Shown here: piece after piece, positions 39,395-54,300 of the stretch
Position numbering within the stretch: the stretch's first letter is position 1
Layout: each line of letters begins with the position of its first letter
Assembly (NCBI RefSeq): GCF_027942865.1
Contig: NC_134515.1
Coordinates: 33,793,449-33,857,448, forward strand
From: Odontesthes bonariensis
Taxonomy: Eukaryota; Chordata; Actinopteri; Atheriniformes; Atherinopsidae
DNA length: 64,000 bases
Reading direction: 5' to 3'
The notes under the pieces: model-generated
Seen by the model: only the letters and a program-made list of their open reading frames with translations
Told to the model about the DNA's origin: nothing
Database searches by the model: none
Made by a program: the position numbers and the translations under genes

Positions 39395-42300
39395 TCATGA
39401 CAAAATGTGAACGAAGAGAATGGCCAGGCCGATGTTGAGCAGGATTACCATGCAGACCATTATCGTGTTTGGGCCCTTGAAAGAAAGAAAGGAACATATG
39501 TTGTATGAGCACAGTGCATTCAGTAGATGACCAACATAAATTCAATTGTACGTCTATTTGTTTACTGTCAAGTTTCACACTTTGTGAATGTGATGAACAG
39601 CTGGAGGATTGTTGAAAATACTGCTTATAGAATTAGTTTGAGAAGGTGAGAAAAACCTTCTTTCTGTTAAAATTGAGATTAGATGAAAAGAGCAACATCA
39701 TTCGCATGCCTGCCTGCTATATACTGCATAAAGCTACAATTAAGAAGACTGTTTAACAGATTGAGGCAACTGGTAACCTCCTTGGGCCAGCAGTAATAAA
39801 GCTCACAGTTTTATTTTGTTTTTGAGTGTTAGAGGCAGAGATAGGTGGTATTTGTTAGCTTTGGACAAAGTTAATTTAGCTTTGTCCCCCTGTTTCCAGT
39901 CTCTATGCTAAACTAAGTTAATACTTATTCTGGCTTCATTTTAAATGGGCAGACACAATGGAGGTGTTCTCATCAGCCTTTAGAGTGAACACTATACAAG
40001 TAAATTCCTGTAATGTGATATTTTATTTTAATCTGTTGACATATTAAATAATTACAACAGAAAGGTAAAGTTTCATCATCATTCAAGGTAGTAAGAATAA
40101 CTGATAATTCATTCAGCGTGTTCTACATAGACATATACAGGTCCTTCTCAAAAAATTAGCATATTGTGATAAAGTTCATTATTTTCTGTAATGTATTGAT
40201 AAACATTAGACTTTCATATATTTTAGATTCATTACACACAACTGAAGTAGTTCAAGCCTTTTATTGTTTTAATATTGATGATTTTGGCAAAAAAGTAAAG
40301 AAAAACCAAAAATCCCTATCTCAAAAAATTTGCATATTTCATCCGACCAATAAAAGAAAAGTGTTTTTAATACGAAAAAAGTCAACCTTCAAATAGTTGT
40401 GTCAGTTATGCACTCAATACTTGGTCGGGAATCCTTTTGCAGAAATGACTGCTTCAATGCGGCGTGGCATGGAGGCAGGGCCGCCGATAGGGGGGGACAA
40501 ATGGGTATTTTGTCCCGGGCCCAGGAATGGGGGGGGGCCCAAAAAAAATTTAAAAAAAAAAGGAATATGCGCATTAGTCCGCAAATATGTCCAAATGTTT
40601 CAGGCACGCACGCCAATCAGGCTGAATTGATTTGAGAATCATCCCCGGTCAGCTGAATGACAGCCAGTGTAACGCGGCTCTGGTTTAACCTTATTTTGTT
40701 TAAAATAAGCCAGTATAGACATGGCAACGTGTGAAATTGCCATTTAGATAGAGTTGAATGTAACGAATGGGTTATAAACGTGACGTTTAGGGGTAGCCTG
40801 TAACTTTTGTTTAGACTGATTTAACTTGACACTCGCCAGATGAATGGGCTCCGCCTTGTACCCCGAACATTCTCAGAAAGTTCAGCGGACATACACGCGG
40901 GTCTGGCGATAAATAAAAGTACCCTTAACATGATTCCCTTGGTCAAGTGAAAAATGGTTGATGAAATGTGCAGTTTATGAGCTCTAAATGAATAAAATAG
41001 CGTGAGTTTTATTGTGGTAGGATTTTGAAAGCCATAACTCCACTCAGTCCATATCCATATCCAGGCAAAGTGGTAAATAATCCTTTTGGTTTATCCGCAA
41101 TAAATGAGAGACTGAGAAAGTAGGGGTGGGTGTGGGTGGGTGGGCATTCAGAGAATTTTGTCCCGGGCCCAGCCAAACCTGTCAGCGGCCCTGCATGGAG
41201 GCAATCAGCCTGTGGCACTGCTGAGGTGTTATGGAGGCCCAGGATGCTTCGATAGCGGCCTTAAGCTCATCCACAGTGTTGGGTCTGGTGTCTCTCAACT
41301 TCCTCTTCACAATATCCCACAGATTCTCCATGGGGTTCAGGTCAGGAGAGTTGGCAGGCCAATTGAGCACAGTAATACCATGGTCAGTAAACCCTTTACC
41401 AGTGGTTTTGGCACTGTGAGCAGGTGCCAGGTCGTGCTGAAAAATGAAATCTTCATCTCCATAAAGCTTTTCAGCAAATGGAAGCATGAAGTGCTCCAAA
41501 ATCTCCTGATAGCTAGCTGCATTGACCCTGCCCTTGATAAAACACAGTGGACCAACACCAGCAGCTGACATGGCTCCCCAGACCATCACTGACTGTGGGT
41601 ACTTGACACTGGACTTCAGGCATTTTGGCATTTCCTTCTCCCCAGTCTTCCTCCAGACTCTGGCACCTTGATTTCCGAATGACATGCAAAATTTGCTTTC
41701 ATCCGGAAAAAGTACTTTGGACCGCTGTCCGCCGCTGTTTCTGGTTCAAAAGTGGCTTGAACTGGGGAATGCGGCACCTGTAGCCCATTTCCTGCACACG
41801 CCTGTGCACGGTGGCTCTGGATGTTTCTACCCCAGACTCAGTCCACTGCTTCCGCAGGTCCCCCAAGGTCTGGAATCGGCCCTTCTCCACAATCCTCCCC
41901 AGGGTCCGGTCCCCTCTTCTGGTTGTGCAGCGTTTTCTGCCACACTTTTTCCTTCCCACAGACTTCCCACTGAGGTGCCTTGATACAGCACTCTGGGAAC
42001 AGCCCATTCGCTCAGAAATTTCTTTCTGTGTCTTACCCTCTTGCTTGAGGGTGTCAATGATGGCCTTCTGGACAGCAGTCAGGTTGGCAGTCTTACCCAT
42101 GATTGCGGTTTTGAGTAATGAACCAGGCTGGGAGTTTTTAAAAGCCTCAGGAATCTTTTGCAGGTGTTTAGAGTTAATTCGTTGATTCAGATGATTAGGT
42201 TAATAGCTCGTTTAGAGTACCTTTTCATGATATGCTAATTTTTTGAGATAGGAATTTTGAGTTTTCATGAGCAGTATGCCAAAATCATCAGTATTAAAAC

Positions 42301-45300
42301 AATAAAAGACCTGGAATATTTCAGTTGGTGTGCAATGAATCTAAAATATATGAAAGTTCAATTTTTATCATTACATTATGGAAAATAATGAACTTTATCA
42401 CAATATGCACATTTTTTGAGAAGGACCTGTAACCATCAACCACTATAATATTTGCATTACAACTTCTAACATATCACCATCTTAATGGAAAGATGGAAAT
42501 CAATTTTTGAAATTTACAGATCAGTGATAACATTATGACCGTTCCAAACCAACCCGTACCGGACTGCATAGTGGAAATGAGGCTATGGCGTCCACAGGGG
42601 TGAGGACCAGAGACAGAGTCTTGGCTCATTGATGCACAGCACGGGCCAGTGAAGGCAATGCTGCATCACTGCTATCCAAAGTTTATCATGTTGCTACAAA
42701 AAAGTTGATGCTGGTTCCAACAGAAAGGCTTCGGAAAACAGTTCATCACAATGTTTTTGCGTATGGGCTGCGTAGCTGCAGGTTAGTCAGAGTGCCCATG
42801 CTGACCAGCATCCGTTGCTGAAAGGGCCTCTTGATCTCTATACGCAGGATAATGTGCCCTGGCACACTGCAAAAATGCTTAAAAAAGGTTTGAGGAACAC
42901 AGTGAGTTTGAGGGTTTGACTTGCCCCCTAAAACACTAAAAGCATTGAAATCCATTCCAACCCACCACGGTCACGCTAATGTGCTGGACAATTAAATCAG
43001 ATCCACGGAGGCCCCGTCTCACAACACACTGCACTTAAAGGATCTGCTACTGACCGCTTTGTGCAAGATACCACACCATGCCTTCAGAGTTGTAGTGGAA
43101 CTCTTGCATTAACGATTCAGGACTTGTTTGACATAAAAGCAACACTTGTTAGGCAGGAGGTCATAATGTTATGACTGATCACTGTAATGACTGCTTTGTG
43201 TTATAAGAATGTTCTCGGGCTTTCATTACCTTGTACTGTTTCATTACATTAAGCAACAGTTGTACTTCATTGTTTGTCCACACAAATTAAATGATATTTT
43301 CTTTTGGTTTTGCCATTAAGTGAACTTCTGTTTTGGTTTTGAACCTTTTGCCAAAAGAGAATCAACAGAATAGGCAGAATGTTCTTCTCTCGCGTTTTGA
43401 CTTGCTGTTAAAAAAAAGTAGGTAGAGATGTCTACATATACTTCGACCTACTTTTCTGACGTGATTAATACAATGTTTGTGGGAATTTCTAATTTCTCGT
43501 CTGGAGGGGGTTATTTTTTTTTTTGAAGGGGCAAACAGCAGAAATAAACAGCAGTTGTTCTGCAAATATGACTAAAAAGAATGAAAAGCGACTGTCTCAC
43601 CTCCAGTTCTGAAGACTCTGTCATCACCTCATTACTTTGACTTGACATCATGGCCTTCAGGGCAGGTTTGGCAGCTTTGGCTTCAACTTGCTTTGCAACT
43701 GTTTTGGGTTCAAGATTGGAAGCAGGTTTAGGGGGTGGAGCTGGGCTGGGTTGTCGTTTTGGTAATGGCCTTGTCTCTGCTTTGCTGGTTGGCCTGCTCC
43801 CCTCCCTGGACTGTATTTTTTTCTCGGAGATGGATGCTGATCGTTCATGGACTGATGGAGCTCTTTCAGTTTTTACCTCAGTAGCTTTAGGCTCGGGGGT
43901 CACAGCTTTGGACGGCACACTGGAGGCAGAGCGTGGGGCTTCTTCTTCATCTGGCAAGATGAGGCTATTCCTTACAGGGGCAGCAGCGGCTGGAGCAAGG
44001 TCCGGTGCTTTTGCTTCAGAGTCAAATTTCTGCAGTGGCTTAATCTCTAGATCAGAGCCCTGCTCATTCTTGTTGCTCTGACGACTAAGAGAGCGAGAAG
44101 GGCCACGACTGCTAGGGGCCCCTCCTTCATCAGATGAAACAGGTGCAACAGCTGAGGTCGAAGGGGTAGTGGGGCGACTACTTGGTGCGCTGTTGGGCTT
44201 ACTTCCTCCTTTAATACCACCACCTTTACTGGATTTGTCTTCATTCCAGCCTCTTGGACTGAGGAGTTTGGGGTCTTCTTTGCTGATGATAGCTGGGCTG
44301 GGGGATGGGGTGCGCCCTGGGGATGAACCAGGCATGAGGTGGTCAAGTTCATTCAGAAATGGACTTTCAGGTGGTGTGGGTAGGGGCTCCTCTTCAGCCA
44401 GCAGGGGCTCATGCATAATAGTGTCCGTATTATCTCTGTCTTCCATCACCTCCTGTAACACTCTCTTCTTCAGATACTCGGGACCTAAAGAACCAGATGA
44501 GTCATTATGTTAGAGAGCATACAGCTTAATAAGACCATGTATACATTTGATCAATGTGTTGTTTTTTAAAATTTTTGCCTTTATTTGGACAGTGGAAAGG
44601 AGACTCGGAATTAGTGGTAGTGGGAGGGACATGCACTAGATAAACCAGGTACAGTTTCAAACCTGGGCCTGCAACAGTGAGCACTTAGCTGCCTCGTGTA
44701 GGGTGCATACTCTACCAGGTGAGCAAGAGGTGCCCCCAAAGTCCAACTATCCACAACAACATTCCCCTGCCACTTCTTCTACAGTATATTACAGAGGTTA
44801 CCTGTCAATATTATAGTTTTTTATAGTTAGGCTTCATGATAAAATGTTGATACGGTTGAATTCTAAAAAAAGAAAACTGGGAAACTGGGAGCCGACAAGG
44901 AAATTCTCTGATTTTTGTTGAGTTGGATTAACATGTTTGGAACCGTTTTGGGTTTATCATGTCCTTATAACTGAGACATGATAAACCCAAAACTTAGAGA
45001 ACAGCCAGTGAGGCTGTTTGGTGGCAAATATAACTTCTGCACCCTTTGAAATTATCTTCCACTTCAACACATAAGAAGTATATAAATATGATTTTAATTT
45101 TTACGATGCAACTAAGAGGCTCAGAGGAATAAACTTCATTAGTCATGTTTCTTCAAAGACTGAAAATCATTTTAAAAAATTAGATTTAATAAGGGAAATA
45201 GAGAGTATTGTGTTTTGTTCACAATTGTGTAACCTTTATCCCAGCAAAAGTGAAGCAGTTATTTGCAAGATATCCATGTCAGAGGACATGTTTTTTCCAC

Positions 45301-48300
45301 TTCTAAATATAGTTAGTAACATGTTAATCAGAGAGCTGGATGACTTTCTGTCTCTGGACTGTGTTCTTCAAGCTCTCTAAGAGGAGAAGAAGGAGAGAAG
45401 CAGCAGGCTGCTTCGCTTTTGTGTCAAAGTGTGTGTGTCGACAGGCTCGCCATGAAACTGATATGGTTCCTTCAACTAAATAAGATTTTCCTTTTTTAGA
45501 CATTCAAATTCAATTCCCCTTGTGGTGAGCAAAATATATAAAATAAGGGGCAAAGAATGACAAAGATAGCAGTTGGCAGTTCATATTAATTCTATAAAAA
45601 CAAGTAGGTAAAACAGCAAAGCAGGGCCATCTTTGATCCAGCTGAACCTGTTGATTTGTGTGATGTTTCCACAAGCATAAGCCTCAGCATAGGAGTGTTG
45701 CCTGTGATTAGCATTTTATGGTGCATTCAAGTCACTTAAGTAAACATATGCCACCTATTGGAAAAACTCAGAGCACAGGTGAAAGTAAATACCTCAATAA
45801 AATCAAAGCTAGTCAAAGCTTTTCCTCTAAAATGAGTATATGTCCACTGACCTGGTTGGTAGAAGGAAGGAGAAAGCTCTTTGGCCACCAGTCTGGCAAT
45901 GCTGGACTCACTGTTGGAGGCCTGAGCAGCCTGTTCAGCTGCATCAGATTTCGCCTTTGCATGGGCTGTCCTGCGGTCAAGAGATGACAAACAAGTTACA
46001 TATCAGTGTGAACCAGTAGCAAGAATAATAATCTGAAATATCATTGTGATATGTTGGAAAATTTACATTTGTCACAATATCATAAAATAAACAATGTTCG
46101 AGGTCATTGTGTATGAGTCATACCAGTTTGGCTGTATGGATAGCTCAGCTTGATGCAAAGGAACAGGAAAAAGCTAGTCTTTTGTAAAAAAAAATACAAA
46201 AAATTCTATGGAATCAACAAACAAGCTAAAATTATTGAGGTACTGGAAACATATGCTAACTTAGTTTTGAACAATATCCGAAAAGTTTCTTCCATGTGAA
46301 AGGCCACTTTAATAAGTTGCAACACGTTCTTCCAGTTGTTTCTTTTTAGTACCACTTGTTTAGCTTTTGTTGCTCCCATTACAACTTTTTAAAGAAAAAA
46401 AATAATCAATGTAAATAATCAAATGTAAAAGTCTTCTTATATCCCCAGCATCACATCTAATTTGTCCTCTCAGCCATCAGGTTGCTCCCAAAGCTACTAT
46501 GTAATTAAAATCTATATTATCAGAGTTGCCAGGAATCCAGTACTATAAAAAGCAGGGAAGGGATGATGCAGTAGTCAGGGCGTGAGAACTGATACGCATT
46601 GTGAAACTTTGGATTTTACTTTTATTTAGTTTCTCTTTCTGTATGTTATTAATCATGCTAACACTAATTAACAAAGGTTGTACCGGGGTGGCTGTTGGTC
46701 AGGAATGAGAGCAGTTGCCGACCATTTGGCTTCTCCGGGCCACGTGTTAACGTGTCCTTGGGCAAGACACTGAACCTCACACCTACCGATGCGTCCATCG
46801 GTGAATTAATGTATGTGCATGTGTAGAAGAAAGCACCATGTAGCCTAAATGGACTAAGTGCTGAATGAGTGTGTGAGTGAATGGGTAGTGCATGTAAATC
46901 CCATGGTATGCCTGCAGTCCAAGCTATTGCTATTGCAGTCCAAGTGTTAGATCACCTCTAACACCTCACAATGATTACTAAACTAAAATAACAATGAGAG
47001 AACACAGTGTTGGTATTCCATACTTAGCTTATTATCAACCAATGCAATTAATAGACCAAAATGGTTAATTTATCAATATATATTGTTAATATATTTCATA
47101 TTTGTTGTTGAGCCGTGTAGTCCAGTTTACTGGATCACATTTTATCAGGTGATCATATATTTTGATTGTAATATTACAATATTTTCTGCTGAAGTATAGT
47201 TGTCCTCACTGAGATACACATGGTCACCAAGCACTTTCTACGGAACACCCGTGCAACCGTGTTAAAAAGAGGTGGTAATTCTAATATCTGTCAGTTATTG
47301 GATGGACGGTATTGGTGTACTAAAATGTACGATGAAAGAAGTTCCCAAATATGAAAATATGAAGCTCCTTTAATGAACAAAAATAGTTCTTACAAGAGAG
47401 CTGTTGCATTATTTTGCATATGTTACTAAAATAAGTTCACCGCATTTTCAGTTTTGTGAAATGTAACCAAAACATAAGTACATAGGAAATCCTTTTGGAT
47501 CGGCTTAATTGTTTCTAGAAAATTAAAAAAAAATTTAGATGTTGATTCCAGTAACATAATTAAAAAAAGTTGGAAATAACGAAGAAAAGAAAGACAGAAA
47601 AGTTTATCTCCTACAATTAACACTGTTCAAGAATATTCTGCAATCAGCAGATTAATTCGAGACAGGTGAGGGTGTCAAAATTGGGTATAGAGTGAGTATC
47701 CACCAAAGGCTTAATCTTTTCAAGCAAGGATGCGTTGTGTCTCACCACTTCGTGCCAAACTTAGTCAGAAAATCATTGAACAGTTGAAAAAGAAAATTTC
47801 TCAATAAAAAATAGTAAAAAAAAATGCTGGCCTTTCAACATAGTAGGTATTATTGTGAGTTGGTCAGGTAGTCTGGGGAAAATGTCTTTGCGTAAAAGCC
47901 AAGTGCCGCCTGGAGTTTTGAGTGTTTAGTCAGTATTTCATGAAAAAACATGGCACCGTGATCAATATAGCAGCATGGGCGCAGAAGTTCCTTGTAAAAC
48001 CTTTGCCACTCTAAACAGTTCACTGCTGCATCTAAGGTAAACTGAAACTGTATTATGCAGGGAAGAAGCCATAAATCAACTCTCAGAGTTGAAATGCAGC
48101 CAAGTTCTTTGGGAACTAGGTCATGTCAGATGGACAAAAAAACAGTGGACACATGTTCTGTGGAATCAGTCAAGAACAATCATGGACTGTTGGTCAGCAG
48201 AAAGTTTGTATTCAGCAAGAATGGGCGCAGATTCCTTTTTGCAAAAAATGCAACAAACACATTAATAAATGATTAAAAAGTGTAATTAAAAGGGTGAGTG

Positions 48301-51300
48301 ATGTAACAGAGCGGTAAACAGGCCTCTCTCCCAACTTCTTTGATTGTGCTGCTGACATCAATTTCTAGATTTGTTTAAATTTTTAAACACGATTAATTTG
48401 GTCAGTGAAGATTTCTTTGAACATGTGTCTGTTGAATAGAGGCTCAAACTAATTAGCAAATTGCAGATTAAGTTTTTATTGCATTTAGAACATTTCTTAA
48501 CTTTTCCAGAAACAGGGTTTTTATACTTAAAAAAACAGCAACAGGATTATAAATCAATTATGAGAATAAATGCTTTTGATTAGTTTTGATTAAGGACAGT
48601 AGAAAGCAATGTGAGCAGCTTCCCGGTTAGGTGCTTGGATCCAGACCTTTGATTCTGTCCACTCTTCTAATCTCATTACATGGAGCAGCGGCTTCTTGGT
48701 TCAAACTGAGTACAGCAGGAAACCCAACAATTAACCAGTAAGTGATTTGTGGAAAGAACATTATAGAAACCTTTTAAAATGAATGTACTGTAACAAATCA
48801 GTCTGATATTAGACAACATTGTCTGAGGAGATTTCAGTAGAAGGTGTAGAAATAAAGGTCAGAGAGCGACTGAGGGGCAAAAGAGTGCAAGAGAGTTAAG
48901 AAGAATCTCTAATCTAATAATCTAATTATTACAGAACTTTAATGGGAACGCGAAACTCATGTCTGTTATGTATCCATTACTGCCTCTGTTGTACTATATC
49001 CAACAATCCAAGCATGGGTTGCAGCTGTAAATATATAATAATCTTCAGTATGCTAATCATTATGACTTAATTTGAGCCATTAAAAGCTAAATATGTCAAA
49101 GCAAGACAATTGTTTGTAAATAATTGTTTTTAGAGCTACAGTACCCCCACTGTTGTAGCTACAAATATCACCAAAGTGAACACATAACAATGCATCCCTA
49201 ACATATTCACTGCATGCACTAAATACAGTGTTCAAAACATGCTTCTGTTACTAATTTTGCATATCATTTCTAAAATTCCACAGCTCAAGCTGAGAAAGAC
49301 ACTAGCCACTTCAAGACTGAGCCATTCAAGTAGTATAATTGTGCTCAGACATTCTCAACAGAGAAGACAATCACATAATGAGCTGCATCAGCATGAGCAT
49401 CAGTGTCAGCATGTTCCATCGGCTTTATAGCTACAGGCTCTGAGCTGCGATGTAAGATGGTCTACTTTGACAGATTTTGTAAACTACTTTAGGTGTAACA
49501 CATGTTGTCAGTAAACCATGTCAAGTTACAGTTGAAATTTTGAAAAAAACACTGCAAAATAGAAGACACACTACATAGGGGACTATATCGTGTACATTTG
49601 GACAGTTCAATATAGTCGATGGTAATGCACCTTCTGGTGTTGCTGAAAACATCTCTCTCTCAAATCTAGAAGCTAGTCTGAACAACAAAATGAAAGTTAC
49701 AGGCTGTAAAATCAAATCAGTGAGATAAAATGCTCCTTTAAACCTGAATATTATCTGTGGATTCCTTCATGTGATCCATTGTTTATATGAAATAGCAAAT
49801 GAGCTGCTTTTAGATTTCTGCTGTTTCTGATAAAGTTTGTTGCATCTGCTAATTGTTAGATGATAGACAGAGGGTGGAGAAATGAAACACGACAAACACT
49901 GGGAATATTAAATCTTAACATTGTTGCCATGGAAAGAACAAGGCATCACGCTGGCTTGAATAATCAGGGAAACAGGACGCCATTTATTTTCAAACATCCA
50001 AGAAAATAAGTAAATAGTGTGGAGAAAGATTTTCTATACATTAGTCCTTCCAACATAGAGCTGTGCTTCCTCCAAGCAGGCCCGCCCTTGTTTGACAGTA
50101 CACATATATATAGCACGAGACTCCGCCTCTGAGTTCAAACTGGCCAATCAGGTTAAACCTCTAGACAAATAAAATGACAACATTATTGGCAAATACATTA
50201 TTTTAATACATTTTGAATCATTGACTCCATTTCCTAAGCTCATACATCAACAATTAAAACATTCAGAACTACTCATTTACATATTTCTCAGCATTTGTAT
50301 CATATCTCAATTGAATCACACTCATTATCCAATCAAAGATAAGAACACACACACTGACTTCCTATAAAAAGAGCTGCTGTTGAGGTGCACTCCCTTTTAA
50401 AAGAGAAGCACAACATGGCCTCCTCAATGAACACTGAAAGGTGAAGTATTACCAAAAATGCTTTTAATTGATCAAGCAAATTTTCCTTTCAGAAAGAATC
50501 CACTCCTTGAATTAAAGTGAAATAAGAAAAAGGAAAAAAAAGAAAACTGACTATGTGAGTGCTTTTGATATCCACCTTTCTACACAAAAGTTTAAAGATG
50601 TTTAAAGAGACAGAAAAAAATTCTTCCTTACTTTTCTTACATCCTCCCCCCTCTGGTTTACATATATCTAGCAAACGTGAAAGGTAATGGGCAATAAGAT
50701 TTTTCTTACCAGGACAATGCTGTATTATATATAGTGAACTGATATGGTTGGAGGGCCAGGCACCAACGTAATATTATGGCATTCTGATTCTGCTTGGAAT
50801 GCACCCACTTCAGAGGTCTGTGATCGGTTTAAAGAATAAACTCTCTTCCCAAAAGGTAATACTTCAAGGAATTGATAGCTCCTCCAATTTGATTGCCAGT
50901 CCTTCTTTTTCTATGGTAGAGTAATTTTTCTCACGATCAAACAGTTTCTTACTCAAAAACAGGCACGTTTTTCTTCACCAGGCTTTCCTTTGGCCAACAC
51001 AGCTCCTAGGCCAACATTGGAGGCATCCACCTGCACAACAAACTGTTTAGCAAAGTCAGGGCTTTGCAATACAGGTGCTTGACAAATCTGCCTTTTTAAA
51101 GATTGAAAGGCTGATTCACAGTAATCATTCCAAACAACTTTAGATGTTGACTTCTTTGTTAGTTCAGTAAGGGGGGCTGTCAATGTAGAAAAATGGGGAA
51201 TGAATCTTCGATACCACCCCACCAACCCCAAAAAAGACCTTACTTGCTTCTTGGTCTTGGGCCTGGGAATTGCCTGTATAGCATTTAGCTTTTCAATCTG

Positions 51301-54300
51301 TGGCCTCATTTGTCCATGACCAACTAGGTACCCAAGGTATTTTCCCTCATTTTGGGCCCATGCACATTTGTTTACATTTAGAGTCAGACCAGATTTCTGA
51401 ATCTTTCTTAAGACAACTTTTAGTTATTGTAGGTGCTCCTCCCATGATTCACTGTAAATGACTACATCATCTAGATAAGCAGCTGCAAATGTGGAGCAGA
51501 CTCTAAGAACAAAATCCATTAGTCTCTGGAAAGTTGCAGGTGCTCCATGAAGACCGAAAGGCAAAACTGTGTAATAGAACAAGCCCATTCCTGGGATCTG
51601 AAATGCTGTGTATTCTTTGCTAGAAGGGTCAAGGTACTTGGGTACTTGCCAGTAACCTTTATACAAATCTAAGGTTGTGATGTACCTTGGCCTTCCCAAG
51701 TTTGTCCAATAGCTCATCAATACATAAGAATCAAAACCAGAAATGCTGCTTAATTTCCTCATATCTGAGTTTTTCTTTGGAACAAGTACTATGGGGTTTG
51801 ACCAATCACTTCTTGACTGTTCAATTACTCCCATGTCCAGCATCATCTGAAACTCCTTCTTCAGTGGTTCAATCATTCGCTCTGGTATTCTGTAAGGCTG
51901 AAGGGCCGTGTATACTCTCGCAGCAGTGTGTCGCAGTGAGCTTGTCGCAGTAATGACGCAGTTATTTTTGATTTATGCCCAATTTTGAAGCGTGGTCTGC
52001 GCTATGTTAATTCCACGCCACAACGCAAGAGGGACAATCACGAACAAGCTAGGATTGTGGGTGTGGTGGGTGGTGTGTTTCTCTTCCGGTTACAGAGGTC
52101 ATTCAACAACAATGGCGACTGGACGAATGCGCACTTTGATTGAGATGCAGCTGATCGATCTAGAAATAGAAGAAATATTGCTACTACTGGAGCTGGCAGA
52201 GAGGCGAAAGAATCGTCACGGTTAGCGTCACCATTAGCCGGTTAGCAAACCGGAAATACGCATAGTGTAGAGCGGATGTAGAGTTGACCAATCAGAGGCC
52301 TCCTTTCTCTCCTCCCTGCGACGATATCTGCGGCACTGTCTGCGGTAAGTTACAATTTTGGGGAGGTGCACCAGAGTGTCTGCGTAAGGGGGGGGGGGGG
52401 CATGTCTGCGTTAACTGCGACACACACGCAGACGACCTGGTTTCCGACCATAAACCGCCCTTAAAGACGAACAGGTTTTGTGTCTTTCAAAACAATTTTA
52501 TTTGTTATCATGTCAGTTTGTCCAGGTCTTTCTGATAACAGGGATGGAAAATTTCCCTTAAGCTCACCCAGCTGATGCCACTGGTCCGGAGTCAGATGAT
52601 CTGGAGGGTTCTCAGGTTTGCATGGTTCTCTGGATGGATTCATCTCTTTCTTCAGCCTCTATAGCATTAATGTCTTCAGGCTCGACATCTTGGACCATCA
52701 GGACATGCTTCCCCCCAGCCTCTGGAACATTTCTATTACAATATTCCTTTAACAGGTTAATATGGAGCAGTTGCTTAGGTTTATATTTATCAGGACATAT
52801 GATTTCATAGGTCACTGGACCCATTTTCCTTGTAACAGTATAGGGGCCTTACCATTTTGCCAGTAACCTACGAGGTTCTGATGGTAACAACACCAACACT
52901 TTCTGACCAATTTTCAGCTCTCTTTCACAGGCACGTTTGTTGTACCATACCTTTTGCTTTTGTTGTGCTTTCTGCAGGTGGTCTTTAACTTTTTCCTGGA
53001 AAGTTTTCAGTTTATCTCTCATCTGTAGAATGTAGGAGATGATGTTGGTTGCCTTTGCTAAAGTTGCCTCACTGGCTACTCAATTCTCCTTCAGCATTTC
53101 CAAAGGACTTCTAACTTGTCTACTATGAAGCAGTTCAAAGGGGGAAAAACTAGTTGAAGCCTGAGGTACTTCTCGGTATGCAAACAAAAGAAACGGTAAC
53201 TATTTATCCCAGCCTTTGCTGGTATCACCAACAAATTTTTTCAGCATTTTCTTCAAAGTACCATTAAATCGTTCAACAAGACCATCAGTTTCAGGATGAT
53301 ATGGAATGGTTCTTATACCTTTCACACCAAGATGGGAATAAAGTGATTTCAACAGGTGGGACTTAAAATTTGCACCTTGATCTGTTAAAATCTCTTTTGG
53401 AACACCAACTCTTGAGAATAGCTCCACTAAACACTGAATAATATGTGTGACATGAAGGGAGCGTAATGGATAAACATCTGGATATCTGGTGGCATAGTCA
53501 CATATGACCAGAGCATATTTGTGTCCATTGCTACTTTTTGGTAAAGGCCCAAAGATATCCATGGCTATTCTCACATAGGGTACATCCATTATCGGTGAAG
53601 ATTGTGGGCTCGGTCTGAAACTTTGGTAGGGGCTACTACCTGACATTCGTGACAACTTTTACAATATTCAACATCTTTGTATAAGTCTGGCCAATAAAAG
53701 CGCTGAGCAATACGATTACATGTCTTTGCCCGTCCTAGATGCCCAGCCCATGGTACAGTGTGACCCAAATGTAAGATTACTGTGCGCTGCTCTTTTGGAA
53801 CAACCAACCTAGGTGTTTCAATGTATGCCAAATAAAGAAGATTGTTATAATGAAAAGGATCCCCAATTACCCTTTCCAGCTCTGCCTTTTGTACTTTCTC
53901 ATCCCCATCTATTTTGCATGCTTTCTCAAAAAGGTGGTTCCTGACAACGGTGTCGTTTTGTTTTTTTAACCTTGTAACCCCCTTCATACAAACTGTCATC
54001 TGCATCTGGAAGGGGTTCTAATCCCTTGTTCATCAAATGAGTAATCACAGCACAGGAGTATGCTACAAAGTTTTCATGAACCAAATTGTCCAAGATTGGT
54101 AAATCTCCACCCAGAATTACATTATTAGCTAGTTTGTCTAGCACACCAACAGTCAACATAAAAGCATGCCCTTCAACCTCAATAGCTACATTTGCAGTTG
54201 GATCATCTCTCTGGCATCCATGAACACAAGTATAACACACAAGTTTGTGAACTACCAGTATCAACCAGTGCTTTTACCACAAAACCATTCACTCTAACAT

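Larger units (their letters stand above)
40138..42429 (-). mobile_element. Tc1-like transposon with long inverted repeats
   Basis: Ends CAGGTCCTTCTCAAAAAATT (40138) and its inverse (ending 42429) are flanked by TA (40136-40137, 42430-42431). Inverted repeats of about 190 bp pair at both ends. It lies in jph2 intron 4 and carries a hAT MITE at 40476-41193. Confidence 0.9.

Noticed and set aside
43650..44081. Plus-strand open frames opposite jph2 exon 4 (also 44169-44513)
   Set aside because: The minus strand encodes the jph2 divergent region in phase with its neighbours. The plus-strand frames are compositional shadows.
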